Under the pieces are notes generated by a model that was not told the DNA's origin, made no database searches, and saw nothing but the letters and a program-made list of their open reading frames with translations. Shown piece by piece: positions 29,736 to 39,024 of a DNA stretch of 64,000 nucleotides. The first letter of the stretch is position 1; each line of letters starts with the position of its first letter. The stretch covers positions 1-64,000 of the forward strand of contig JAFGAS010000086.1 in NCBI GenBank assembly GCA_016933535.1, in the 5' to 3' direction. Made by a program: the position numbers and the translations under genes. Source of the stretch: Candidatus Zymogenaceae bacterium (GTDB lineage: Bacteria; Desulfobacterota; Zymogenia; Zymogenales; Zymogenaceae).

Positions 29736-30666
29736 CGACGAGGTCCACCAGGATCTCGTCAATCCGCTGCGCCACTTCCGGAGGAACGCGGAAGGTCATG
29801 AGGTATTTCAGAACGGAAAGATCACCCGGGACGACCTCGGTTCTCCCTTCAAGGATTGCCTTTGCCTTGAGGATACTGATCGCCTTAACAAGGAACGTCC
29901 TGTCGGTCAAAAGTGAATTAGTTTCATTGAGATTGAAATTCGTGATGAGGTGTTCAAGGAACGTGATCAACTGCTGTTTGACCTTCGCCCCGACCTTTAT
30001 ATCCAGAAGATACCGGCCGGGTTGTTGGAACAGGTCACCCTTAAAACCTTCGACCGTATCCTTATCGAAGATGTGCTCCGTATAGTAATCCATTACCGAT
30101 ATCGCGTCTTCCCAGTTTCCCCGGTTGATAAGTCCGGACGATTTGAGCTGGATCGTGAAACGGTCAAGGTTTGCTAGGTCCAAGGGCTCATTATAGTAGT
30201 CGTCCTGGGTCGGGTTGCTGGTCGCTATTGCCGTTAAGAGCGGAAGCCTCGCACCTTTATACTCCCGCTCGTTGAGGAGCCTCAGCATGATATTGAGGGC
30301 TTCACCCGGCGCCCGGGTAATGTCATCGAGTACCACCAGCTGCGCCGTAAGGATACCTCCGGGTATGAGCCGCTGGCTGATAAGCTCACCCCCGCCGTTA
30401 CCCGACTGAGGCTCCCTGCAAATGATATAGTCGCCTATCAATTCCGACAACCTGGTGTCGCGGTGGAACTGGTAGAAGTAAAAATTGAGATTGGCGGCCT
30501 TTGCGGTTAGCTCGGCAAGCATCGTCTTTGCCGTTCCCGGAGCACCTTCGATATAGACGTGTTCCCTGGCAATCAGCGCAAGGAGGAGCCCCTCCTTGAT
30601 GTCGTTATGTCCGACAACGTATCGGTCCAGAATCTCCTTGATTTTCACGGCCGTATTGAGCATCAT
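29722..30666 (-). CDS. MoxR-type AAA+ ATPase
   Basis: EGAPGTAKTMLAE Walker A, LVVLDDITRAPGEALN Walker B, IATSNPTQDDYYNEPLDLANLDRF; likely start at ATG 30666/30663 because the promoter overlaps the ORF-track start at 30726. Confidence 0.92.
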   Translation of the reverse strand: MMLNTAVKIKEILDRYVVGHNDIKEGLLLALIAREHVYIEGAPGTAKTMLAELTAKAANLNFYFYQFHRDTRLSELIGDYIICREPQSGNGGGELISQRLIPGGILTAQLVVLDDITRAPGEALNIMLRLLNEREYKGARLPLLTAIATSNPTQDDYYNEPLDLANLDRFTIQLKSSGLINRGNWEDAISVMDYYTEHIFDKDTVEGFKGDLFQQPGRYLLDIKVGAKVKQQLITFLEHLITNFNLNETNSLLTDRTFLVKAISILKAKAILEGRTEVVPGDLSVLKYLMTFRVPPEVAQRIDEILVDLVEKKN

Positions 30667-30697
30667 CCCAATCCGCATAATGGTGACATGAATGGTT

Positions 30698-30726
30698 AGT
30701 ATACTAAATTCATCCCCATTTATCAA
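30698..30726 (-). promoter_or_regulatory. Putative sigma70 promoter for moxR operon, TTGATA-N17-TATACT
   Basis: -35 at 30726-30721, -10 at 30703-30698, 17-nt spacer. Confidence 0.65.
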
Positions 30727-30733
30727 GCTAAAT

Positions 30734-31831
30734 CTATAGCTCCGAATACTCCATGTTGAAGGCCTCGGCCACGGCTTGATAGGTCAGTCTTTTATTGAGG
30801 ATATTAACGCCCTTCTTGAGCGCCGGGTCATCATTGATCGCCCCGTCCAATCCCTTGTCGGCAAGCGCCAGCGCATATGACAGCGTGGAATTGGTCAGGG
30901 CAAACGTCGAGGTCCGCGGAACTGCCCCCGGCATATTGGCCACCGCGTAATGTACAACGTCATCGACGATATACGTGGGTTGGCTATGCGTTGTCGGTTT
31001 GGTAGTCTCGGTACAGCCGCCCTGATCCACAGAGATATCGACGATTGCCGATCCCTTTTTCATCCGCTTGATCATGTCTCTTGTTACGAGTTTTGGCGCC
31101 TTCGCGCCGGGGATAAGGATCGTTCCTACGACGAGGTCGGCCGACATAACCTCTTCGTCGATATTGGCCCCGTTGGACATGATCGTTACCACATGCCCCC
31201 CCATGACGTCGTGGATGTATCTGAGCTTGGCCGGATTGATATCGAGGATGCTGACCCTGGCCCCCATCCCAACCGCCACAAAACAGGCGTTTGAGCCGGC
31301 GATTCCCGCACCCAGGATAACGACCTTGGCCGGCGGCACGCCCGACACTCCCGAAAGGAGGATCCCCTTACCTCCGCCGATCGATTCCAAACACCGTGCC
31401 CCCATCTGTATAGAAAGCCTCCCGGCCACTTCGCTCATCGGGGCCAGCAGCGGCAGCGATCCGTCGGCAAGCTGGATCGTCTCATAGGCGACCGCCTTGA
31501 CGTCGGTGGCAAGCAGCTTCTTGGTCAATTCAAGGTCGGCCGACAGGTGAAAATAGGTAAACAGAATGTGGTCTTTGATCAGGCCGAATTCGGGACCGAG
31601 CGGCTCCTTGACCTTTATGATCATCTCCGCCTGATCCCAGACGTCTTCCTTGGTTGGGAGTATCCGAGCGCCCATCGCCATGTATTCGTCGTCAAGCAGC
31701 CCGCTGCCGACACCCGCCCCCTTTTCCACCAATACCGTATGGCCGTGCCCTACAAGCGCGGAAACTCCCGCGGGCGTAAGGGCAACGCGATTCTCTTCGG
31801 CCTTAATTTCTTTGGGAACTCCTACCTTCAT
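30734..31831 (-). CDS. ald: Alanine dehydrogenase
   Basis: MKVGVPKEIKAEENRVALTPAGVSALVGHGHTVLVEKGAG, ILGAGIAGSNA, VDISVDQGGCTETTKPTTHSQPTY. Confidence 0.97.
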   Translation of the reverse strand: MKVGVPKEIKAEENRVALTPAGVSALVGHGHTVLVEKGAGVGSGLLDDEYMAMGARILPTKEDVWDQAEMIIKVKEPLGPEFGLIKDHILFTYFHLSADLELTKKLLATDVKAVAYETIQLADGSLPLLAPMSEVAGRLSIQMGARCLESIGGGKGILLSGVSGVPPAKVVILGAGIAGSNACFVAVGMGARVSILDINPAKLRYIHDVMGGHVVTIMSNGANIDEEVMSADLVVGTILIPGAKAPKLVTRDMIKRMKKGSAIVDISVDQGGCTETTKPTTHSQPTYIVDDVVHYAVANMPGAVPRTSTFALTNSTLSYALALADKGLDGAINDDPALKKGVNILNKRLTYQAVAEAFNMEYSEL

Positions 31832-31865
31832 ATCGTGTAACCCCTTTAAGAATATCTATGGTTTT

Positions 31866-33248
31866 TTAAGTCTGTTTTGAGCCCGCTCCCCCCGGTCTCC
31901 GACGACGGGGGACGCGTTGCTCCATCCGTTTTTCATAGGCTGATCTCAGGCGAGGAGGCACAAGAAGCGTATAGATAAGACAGACTACAAAGACTCCCGC
32001 CATTATAAACAGGACCGTTATGTCCTCTGCATAGATTCCCAGCAACAGGATCATAAAAAAAACTACGGATATTATCGGGATAATCAGCCCGCCGGGCACC
32101 CGATAGGGCCTGTCGGTATCCCGCATGGTGAATCGAAGCCGGATAACCGACAGCGCCATTACCGTGTATATAATTACCTCGATGGCCGCGGCGACTAATA
32201 TCAGCCTCATGTACTTACCGGAGAGATGGCAATAGATAGATATCAGGAGCGATAGGGTGAAGGCGAAAAGTATGGCAAACAATGGGGTGGCGTACCGATT
32301 GCTTATTTTTGAAAAGACCCTCGGCAGGACGTTATCCCGACCCATCGCGTAAATGAAACGGGAAAAGTTCAAGAATCCGGCATTATATGACGTCATCGAT
32401 GCGAGGCAGCTCATCACAACGAATACGTAGATGCCGGCCTTTCCGAACAGTGCATTGCCGAAGATGATGTGCGGTATGTTTGACACAGCAAGCGTTTCCT
32501 TTGAAACCACCGCGATCATCCCCGTAATAAAGATCGCGTAGGTTATGCAGAGCAGGCCGATGGCGATCATCATTCCCTTCGGGATTATTTTACTATCGGT
32601 GACCTCTTCGGCCAACGGCGTTACCCACTCGAATCCAACGTATAGAAATACGCCGACGGCCGCCGCTTGAAAGACATTGGTTATACCCCCCGTATTGAGC
32701 ATCTGAGGAACCGAAACGCCCGACGTCTTAATCGCGTAAATCCCGATTACTATCATAAAGCTGAGCATCGTATACGTCATAATGTCCTGCGCCAGACCGG
32801 CGAGGACGACTCCTCTCAGATTGATGAGTGCGATCACGCCCAGGAAAACCAGGACCCATACAAAAGGAGGTACTCCCGGCAGTACGGTCCCGATGACGCT
32901 GCTCAAAATGTGGGTCTCCGGGCCTACCATGGCTATGGCACACCCGAGGTAGAAGGCCCCGATGGTGATGGCCGCCTTCTCGCCAAAGGCGCGCTCAATG
33001 AAGAGTCGAATACCGGCCGCCGACGGGTACATTCCGTTGAGCTCAGAAAAACACATGGAAGACAGGATACACATGATTCCCGCCACGAGTATTGATACCC
33101 AGGCGGATTGGCCGGCGACCAGGACCGCCACCTTGACCCCCGCCGCGTAGCATGAAGTCGCCATCGCCATACCGGCGCTCGTGGCAATCACCGTCCTGAG
33201 CGTCACAACCTTCTTCAGACCGGTCATAATGCGTCCCCGTCCTATCAA
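31866..33248 (-). CDS. APC-superfamily amino acid permease
   Basis: 460 aa, about 12 TM segments, GMAMATSCYAAG near N-terminus; paralogue of 36181..37614. Confidence 0.88.
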   Translation of the reverse strand: MIGRGRIMTGLKKVVTLRTVIATSAGMAMATSCYAAGVKVAVLVAGQSAWVSILVAGIMCILSSMCFSELNGMYPSAAGIRLFIERAFGEKAAITIGAFYLGCAIAMVGPETHILSSVIGTVLPGVPPFVWVLVFLGVIALINLRGVVLAGLAQDIMTYTMLSFMIVIGIYAIKTSGVSVPQMLNTGGITNVFQAAAVGVFLYVGFEWVTPLAEEVTDSKIIPKGMMIAIGLLCITYAIFITGMIAVVSKETLAVSNIPHIIFGNALFGKAGIYVFVVMSCLASMTSYNAGFLNFSRFIYAMGRDNVLPRVFSKISNRYATPLFAILFAFTLSLLISIYCHLSGKYMRLILVAAAIEVIIYTVMALSVIRLRFTMRDTDRPYRVPGGLIIPIISVVFFMILLLGIYAEDITVLFIMAGVFVVCLIYTLLVPPRLRSAYEKRMEQRVPRRRRPGGAGSKQT

Positions 33249-33271
33249 ATAATATCATGGACGATACTTCC

Positions 33272-33310
33272 GGGACGCGCCCATTCAAACCTTCCGGACG
33301 GGCGCGTCCC
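33272..33310. repeat. Perfect 11-bp GC-rich inverted repeat GGGACGCGCCC...GGGCGCGTCCC
   Basis: Arms 33272-33282 and 33300-33310 in the intergenic gap. Confidence 0.75.
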
Positions 33311-33339
33311 ATTGTCCAGGAGCTGCGATAACATCCTGC

Positions 33340-34116
33340 CTATGCCTGTTTAATCCAGGAGTCGATCGTGAGCATGAAACTACCGAGGTCCTTGCCGTAC
33401 TCCGGAGATCCCTCCTGCACAAGGTATCCATCCATGATCGCCTGCACCAGATCCACTTGATTTGTCAGGACCTTGATGGCGTTGTCCACACCGTTAAATT
33501 GCATGTCTATAAACGGACGCCGGCGCGTGTAGAGTCCTCTGCCCGCTTTCGTCTTTCCGAATTTTATGCGCAGATAGGCATACGGACCGTCAGGCAGGCA
33601 CGACCACTGGATGACTCTGTCAGGCATCTTTTCGGTGAATTTATTAAACTCCTCATAGCCCGCCTTATTCATCTGGGATAGCCCTGAGCTGAGCATGTAA
33701 AAGAGGAGCTTCACTTTAAGTGTCTTCTTCTGCGGATCCTTGGGGAGTTTTGTCGGTAGCAACAGCGTCAGGCCCAGAAGCAGCGGGACGACTTTCAGAA
33801 GAATCCCTATTTTTGTAAATCCTTTGATCTTGGGAACGGCGGCCTTACCCGCAAAAAACGCGTTGAGCTGTTTTGCGCTTTTAAAAATAAACGCGAGATC
33901 AGGATTATCGTCCCGCTCGAATGTCGTCTGAGGAATCCCATCCTCGAATTTCAGCTGGGTGACGAGGTCATCGTTTCCCTTTACCTCAAACTGCACTATC
34001 TTGTTGAAACCACGGTATTTTTCGCGCATCTTCGGATCGTCTTCGATCAAGACTTTCACGAGGGGCACCGCGGCCCGAAGCATGATCCTTGCAAGGATAT
34101 AGTCTTTGTCGGGCAT
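33340..34116 (-). CDS. SCP2 sterol-binding-domain-like protein
   Basis: Pattern DLAFIFKSAKQLNAFFAGKAAVPKIKGF resembles SCP2 core. Confidence 0.55.
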   Translation of the reverse strand: MPDKDYILARIMLRAAVPLVKVLIEDDPKMREKYRGFNKIVQFEVKGNDDLVTQLKFEDGIPQTTFERDDNPDLAFIFKSAKQLNAFFAGKAAVPKIKGFTKIGILLKVVPLLLGLTLLLPTKLPKDPQKKTLKVKLLFYMLSSGLSQMNKAGYEEFNKFTEKMPDRVIQWSCLPDGPYAYLRIKFGKTKAGRGLYTRRRPFIDMQFNGVDNAIKVLTNQVDLVQAIMDGYLVQEGSPEYGKDLGSFMLTIDSWIKQA

Positions 34117-34131
34117 AATGCCTCCTTTTTG

Positions 34132-35151
34132 CTAAAATTCGTCCTGCCAGTCTTCGTCTTCCTCGAACTCCTTGCCCATAACTTCCCGCACCGTATCGAT
34201 GATACCCTCGGAATCAAGCTTGTAGTGGTGGTACAGGTCATCCGGATATCCGACCGGCGAAAATTCGTCGGGTATTCCTACCCGCTTGAAGGCGCACCCC
34301 TTTCCGAGGTCGGCTATTACTTCGGCCACCGCACTGCCAAGTCCACCGATGACGTTGTGATCCTCAAAGGTTATAATCCTTCTCGTATCCATCACGGCCT
34401 TCTCAATCGCCTCGCGGTCGATCGGCTTGATGGTGTGCATATTGATGACCCGAACCGATAGGCCGTCGTTTTTCTTGAGGAAGTCTGCCGCGTCCACCGC
34501 CCCCACCAGCGGTGTACCGCAAGCAATGACGGTAACGTCGGTGCCGGGCCGCATCTCTCTTGCCTTACCGATCGTAAAGTCGAATTTATCATCCGTGTAA
34601 ACTCGCGGCTCAAATCCACGACCGATCCTTATGTAGACGGGACCCTTCCAGTCAACGGAAGCCTGCACCGCCTTGGCCGTTTCAAATCCGTCGGCCGGGG
34701 CGATGACGGTCATGTTCGCAAACGACCGAATGATTGCCAGGTCTTCCGTGCAGTGGTGGGTAGTTCCCGCCTGTCCAAATGATATGCCCGAGTGAGTCGC
34801 GATGATCTTGCAGTTAAGCTTCTGGTAGCAGATATCGGTGCGCACCTGCTCACCGGCCCGCATCGACACAAATACCGCAAACGTCGAGACAAAGGGGACA
34901 AAGCCGGCCAATGCCAGGCCGGCCGCAACCCCGAACATGTTCTGCTCGGCAATCCCCACGTTGAAAAAACGGTCGGGATACTTCTCCCCGAATTTACCGA
35001 TTTTGGTCGATTTGGCCAGGTCGGCGCTCAATGCCACGATCTCGGGTCGCTGGCCTCCAATCTGGGTCAGGACATCACCGTATATCTCGGCCGCCGTCAT
35101 CTTATCGGCGTCAAGGATTGTATATGTCAAGCCTCCAACTTGCTCTGCCAT
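34132..35151 (-). CDS. Transketolase family protein, C-terminal (Pyr plus C) subunit
   Basis: DLAKSTKIGKFGEKYPDRFFNVGIAEQNMFGVAAGLALAG, ATHSGISFGQAGTTHHCTEDLAIIRSFANMTVIAPAD. Confidence 0.95.
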   Translation of the reverse strand: MAEQVGGLTYTILDADKMTAAEIYGDVLTQIGGQRPEIVALSADLAKSTKIGKFGEKYPDRFFNVGIAEQNMFGVAAGLALAGFVPFVSTFAVFVSMRAGEQVRTDICYQKLNCKIIATHSGISFGQAGTTHHCTEDLAIIRSFANMTVIAPADGFETAKAVQASVDWKGPVYIRIGRGFEPRVYTDDKFDFTIGKAREMRPGTDVTVIACGTPLVGAVDAADFLKKNDGLSVRVINMHTIKPIDREAIEKAVMDTRRIITFEDHNVIGGLGSAVAEVIADLGKGCAFKRVGIPDEFSPVGYPDDLYHHYKLDSEGIIDTVREVMGKEFEEDEDWQDEF

Positions 35152-35165
35152 GGCGTACCTCCCTA

Positions 35166-36008
35166 TTACTTATTGGCGTACATCTTATCGATGGATTCAA
35201 TTGCCTTTTTCGTCTTGTCAGCATCAAGGCCGCCGTAGTGCCAGGCCGCGACGTCCTCCATAAAGTCAACGCCCTTGCCCTTTATAGTATGGGCGATGAT
35301 AACACACGGGCCATCCTTATAGGTGATAGCCTCCTCGATTGCCGGGCACAGCTTCGTATAGTCGTGGCCGTCCGAATCAATGACCTTCCACCCGAACGCT
35401 TCCCACTTCTTACCCAGGGGCTCGATACACATGATATCCTCACAGGCCCCGTCGATACAATATTTGTTGTTATCGATAATCCCGATGAGGTTGGAAAGCT
35501 TGTAGTGACAGGCCGCCATTGCCGCCTCCCAGATGGTCCCTTCGTTCTGTTCGCCGTCACCCATGATGCAGTAGGTCAGCCAGTCCTTCTTCTTCAACCG
35601 CGCCCCAAGGGCCAGCCCTACGGAGATAGGCAGGCCGTGCCCAAGGGACCCCGTCGAGGCATCTACTCCCTTTACCTTAAGGCCGTCCAAGTGCATGCCA
35701 AATGGAGAACCGGTATGGTTGAAATCTTTAAGTAGCTCCTTGTCGAAATACCCTTTATCGGCCAGTATCGGGGCATACCCAACCCCTCCATGTCCTTTGG
35801 AGAGGATAACGCGGTCCCGATCGGGCCAATCGGGCCGTTTCGGATCGATGTTAAGGTACTTGTAATAAAGAGCCACTAGAATATCCGCCTGTGATAGAGC
35901 TCCTCCGGCATGCCCCCCGCCGGACCAGATCAGCGTCTGAATGATATCTTTTCTGATCTGATGGGCCTTCTCTGTCAGGGTCTTCAATTCCTTGTCGGAA
36001 AGTGCCAT
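35166..36008 (-). CDS. Transketolase, N-terminal (TPP-binding) subunit
   Basis: SGGGHAGGALSQADILVALYYKYL, LSKGHGGVGYAPILADKGY, GSLGHGLPISVGLALGARL, IMGDGEQNEGTIWEAAMAA. Confidence 0.95.
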   Translation of the reverse strand: MALSDKELKTLTEKAHQIRKDIIQTLIWSGGGHAGGALSQADILVALYYKYLNIDPKRPDWPDRDRVILSKGHGGVGYAPILADKGYFDKELLKDFNHTGSPFGMHLDGLKVKGVDASTGSLGHGLPISVGLALGARLKKKDWLTYCIMGDGEQNEGTIWEAAMAACHYKLSNLIGIIDNNKYCIDGACEDIMCIEPLGKKWEAFGWKVIDSDGHDYTKLCPAIEEAITYKDGPCVIIAHTIKGKGVDFMEDVAAWHYGGLDADKTKKAIESIDKMYANK

Positions 36009-36066
36009 AATCGTACCTCCAAGAATGGTTATTTACTCCCTACTGTTTACTCGTGTTTCGTGAACT

Positions 36067-36101
36067 CTACCGGTTTTGTCGGTCCGCCGGTTACCCGGTA
36101 G
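36067..36101. repeat. Intergenic inverted repeat CTACCGG...CCGGTAG
   Basis: Arms 36067-36073 / 36095-36101. Confidence 0.5.
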
Positions 36102-36180
36102 GCCGCCCCTTCTTCTGTTGTATCGTGTGCACCGATATCACCCAAAAACATACGTACCGATCTACTCTTCTCCTTCTTTT

Positions 36181-37614
36181 CTATCGATCGCGCCCACTAT
36201 CGGTGCTCGCCCCTTCTCTTCTGCGCCGCCTCGGTACTCGTTCATCCGCGATTTTCTTATATTTTGTCCTAAGCCGCGGCCAGATAGTGAATACATAGAG
36301 TGAATTGAGCGCAAAGAGCCCGATAATGAAGAAGAGGCATATCCTCTGATCCATCACGTCCTCGGGCCTCATCGGTCCGAACAGGATGAATCCCGCGACT
36401 ATCCCGTAGACAATGACAACGATGACCGGGATGATTATTCCTCCCGGCAGCTTGAAGCTTCGTTCCTTATCCGGCTCCTTGTATCGAAGCCTGATGACCG
36501 CCAGGGCCATGACGACGTAGATGAGACATTCGGCCGCGGCGATGATCAGGATCATCGAAAGGACATATCTGGTAACGAAACCGTAGATCGTCATAATCGC
36601 GCAATAAAGCAAAACGGCCAGCATCGCCACCCATGGCGTCGCGTAGCGGGGATGGAGCCTTGCCAGAAAACGCGGCAGCGACCAGTCCCGCGCCATCGCA
36701 TACACGAAGCGTGAGGCGGTCATTATGCCCGCATTCAATGAGGTCAACGACGCTAACAGGCCCATGATAATCATGAAGTAGAGCCCGAACCCGCCTAACA
36801 GGTATTTTCCGTAGAGCACATGGGGTATCGGCAGCCCCTCGGGGGCCAGCACCGGCAAGAGCTGATCCCATCCGAGTACGGACGTCATCGCCGTTGAAAA
36901 GAGAGCATACGTTACTGCCAGAAGGCCCAGAGCAATCATCATTCCCCTCGGGACCAGTTTTACATCGACGACTTCCTCCGATACGGTGATGACCCACTCA
37001 AACGCAATAAAGCATGATATCCCGATCGCTACCGCCTGTATGAAGCCGTCCATTGACCCGATGGTAAGCGGGTTTTCGATGTGAAAATCGATTGTGTACA
37101 GACCGTAGATAGAAATCAGGATGAGACCGGCGAACATAGTATACGCGAGGATATCCTGTGCAAGACCCGCAAAGTTAATCCCGCGAAAATTGAGGTACAG
37201 GAGCAACAGCACGAACAACGCCGCCCAGACCACCGGCGGGATAGCCGTGAACCCCTGGGAGATTGCCTGAGAAAGGATAAAAATTTCCGCCCCGACAATG
37301 GCAAGCTGGCCGAGGACGTAGACGCCCGAAATAATAATAGCTGTCCGCTCGCCAAAGGCTCGCTCTATGAAGAGCTTGATTCCGGCCGCGGTAGGATACA
37401 TGGAGTTAAGTTCGGCAAAGCACGATCCTGCGAATATCGCCATCAATCCGGACACGAGGATGGCGATCCATGCGGAATTGCCGGTTAGGTAGCTTGCCAC
37501 CTGTATAAACGAGACATAGGTTACGGTGGCCAGAGCCATCCCGGCCCCCGTGGATATCACCGTCCGAAGTCCGATCGCCCGTCTGAGTTGGGTCATAAAT
37601 AATTCCTCCTGCAA
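36181..37614 (-). CDS. APC-superfamily amino acid permease
   Basis: 477 aa, about 12 TM; similar to 31866..33248 (LRTVI.T.AGMA.AT...FIERAFGE). Confidence 0.88.
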   Translation of the reverse strand: MQEELFMTQLRRAIGLRTVISTGAGMALATVTYVSFIQVASYLTGNSAWIAILVSGLMAIFAGSCFAELNSMYPTAAGIKLFIERAFGERTAIIISGVYVLGQLAIVGAEIFILSQAISQGFTAIPPVVWAALFVLLLLYLNFRGINFAGLAQDILAYTMFAGLILISIYGLYTIDFHIENPLTIGSMDGFIQAVAIGISCFIAFEWVITVSEEVVDVKLVPRGMMIALGLLAVTYALFSTAMTSVLGWDQLLPVLAPEGLPIPHVLYGKYLLGGFGLYFMIIMGLLASLTSLNAGIMTASRFVYAMARDWSLPRFLARLHPRYATPWVAMLAVLLYCAIMTIYGFVTRYVLSMILIIAAAECLIYVVMALAVIRLRYKEPDKERSFKLPGGIIIPVIVVIVYGIVAGFILFGPMRPEDVMDQRICLFFIIGLFALNSLYVFTIWPRLRTKYKKIADERVPRRRRREGASTDSGRDR

Positions 37615-37626
37615 TTTAGCATCATA

Positions 37627-37661
37627 TTGACGGGTGTCGCCTTCAATATCTATCCCGTCAA
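37627..37661. repeat. Intergenic inverted repeat TTGACGGG...CCCGTCAA
   Basis: Perfect 8-bp arms 37627-37634 / 37654-37661. Confidence 0.6.
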
Positions 37662-37730
37662 CATTCCGTATCTATTTCCCGAATCACTATGCACCGTTAT
37701 CCGGCGTTGACCGCGTTGTCCCCCATTATC

Positions 37731-39023
37731 CTACCGAGCGGCGTTTTTCTCCTCCTGTTTGCTGATCTCGGCAAGCGAGCGGTCAAACGCCTCCAAGACA
37801 AAATCGACCTCCTGCTCGGTGATGACAAGCGTCGGCATTATCCGAATGATCCTCGGGTTATTGAACGTATAGATCGATATCACGCCGTTCTGCTTGAGCT
37901 GATAGGCCATTCTGGGACCGATGCTGTCTTCTGGAAATTCCATGCCGAGCATAAGTCCCCTGCCCCGTACGTCGAGAACGAGTTTCGGGTACTTTCCCTT
38001 CAGGGCGGAGAGGCCCGCCATAAACCGACCACCCATTCGAGTGGCGTGTCCCGGCAGGTCGTTATTTTCAATATACTCGATAGTCGCCAGTGCAACGAGG
38101 CAGGCCAGCGACGTCCCCCCGAAGGAATTGATGATGATGAACGGGTGGGTCATGAGGAATTCCGCTATTTCCTCCGTAAAGACCGCGCACGAAAGGGGAT
38201 ATAATCCGCCCGACAGGGATTTGGCCAGCACCATAATATCGGGGTTAACTCCCGAGTGCTCGGCGCAAAACATCTTTCCGGTGCGCCCGAATCCCGTCTG
38301 GACTTCGTCGAAGACAAGAAGGATCTCGTTTTTCGTGCAGAGCTCCCTCAATTGCCGCAGATACGCGTCATCGGCGGGGATGATGCCGCCCTCTCCCTGG
38401 ATGGGCTCCAGCAGGACCGCGGCCGTCTCCTCGGTGATGGCCTCTTCCACCGCTCCGATATCGTTATATCGGACGTGCCGGTAGCCCGGTGTCAGCGGGG
38501 CAAACGGCTGCTTATAGACGTCCCGTCCGGTGGCCGGAAGGGCAAACCCGGTAACCCCGTGATACCCGTTTTCCATGCAAATGATTTCGGTCTTGTCGGT
38601 ATGTCCGCGGGCAAGCTTCACGGCCACTTCAATGGCCTCCCCGCCCCCGCAGCAAAACAATGAGTATTTCAAGTCTCCGGGAGTGATCTCGGCTAATTTC
38701 TTTGCCAAGATTCCCCGCTCTCGTACGATAGAAATCCAGCCTCCCATATCGTAGGTATCCAGCGCTTTTTTAAGACCTTCGACGATTTCTTTGTTGTGCC
38801 TGCCGACATTGAATATCCCCGCGCCGGTGACACAGTCGATATATTTCTGTCCTGATATATCCCAAACCGAGGCACCTTCTCTCTTTCCCTCGATGATATC
38901 AAGGCTTGCGTTTTTAAACATCCTCAGGGCGAAAGGGTTTACATACTGCCGGTAATTTTCTTCCGTTTCCTTTCTGATCTCATCCATGTCGGTCTTCGAA
39001 AGAATATCGTCGATTATGGACAT
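37731..39023 (-). CDS. Class III (PLP) aminotransferase family protein, paralogue 1
   Basis: LARGHTDKTEIICMENGYHGVTGFALPATG, LVFDEVQTGFGRTGKMF, VLAKSLSGGLYPLS. Confidence 0.93.
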   Translation of the reverse strand: MSIIDDILSKTDMDEIRKETEENYRQYVNPFALRMFKNASLDIIEGKREGASVWDISGQKYIDCVTGAGIFNVGRHNKEIVEGLKKALDTYDMGGWISIVRERGILAKKLAEITPGDLKYSLFCCGGGEAIEVAVKLARGHTDKTEIICMENGYHGVTGFALPATGRDVYKQPFAPLTPGYRHVRYNDIGAVEEAITEETAAVLLEPIQGEGGIIPADDAYLRQLRELCTKNEILLVFDEVQTGFGRTGKMFCAEHSGVNPDIMVLAKSLSGGLYPLSCAVFTEEIAEFLMTHPFIIINSFGGTSLACLVALATIEYIENNDLPGHATRMGGRFMAGLSALKGKYPKLVLDVRGRGLMLGMEFPEDSIGPRMAYQLKQNGVISIYTFNNPRIIRIMPTLVITEQEVDFVLEAFDRSLAEISKQEEKNAAR

Positions 39024-39024
39024 A

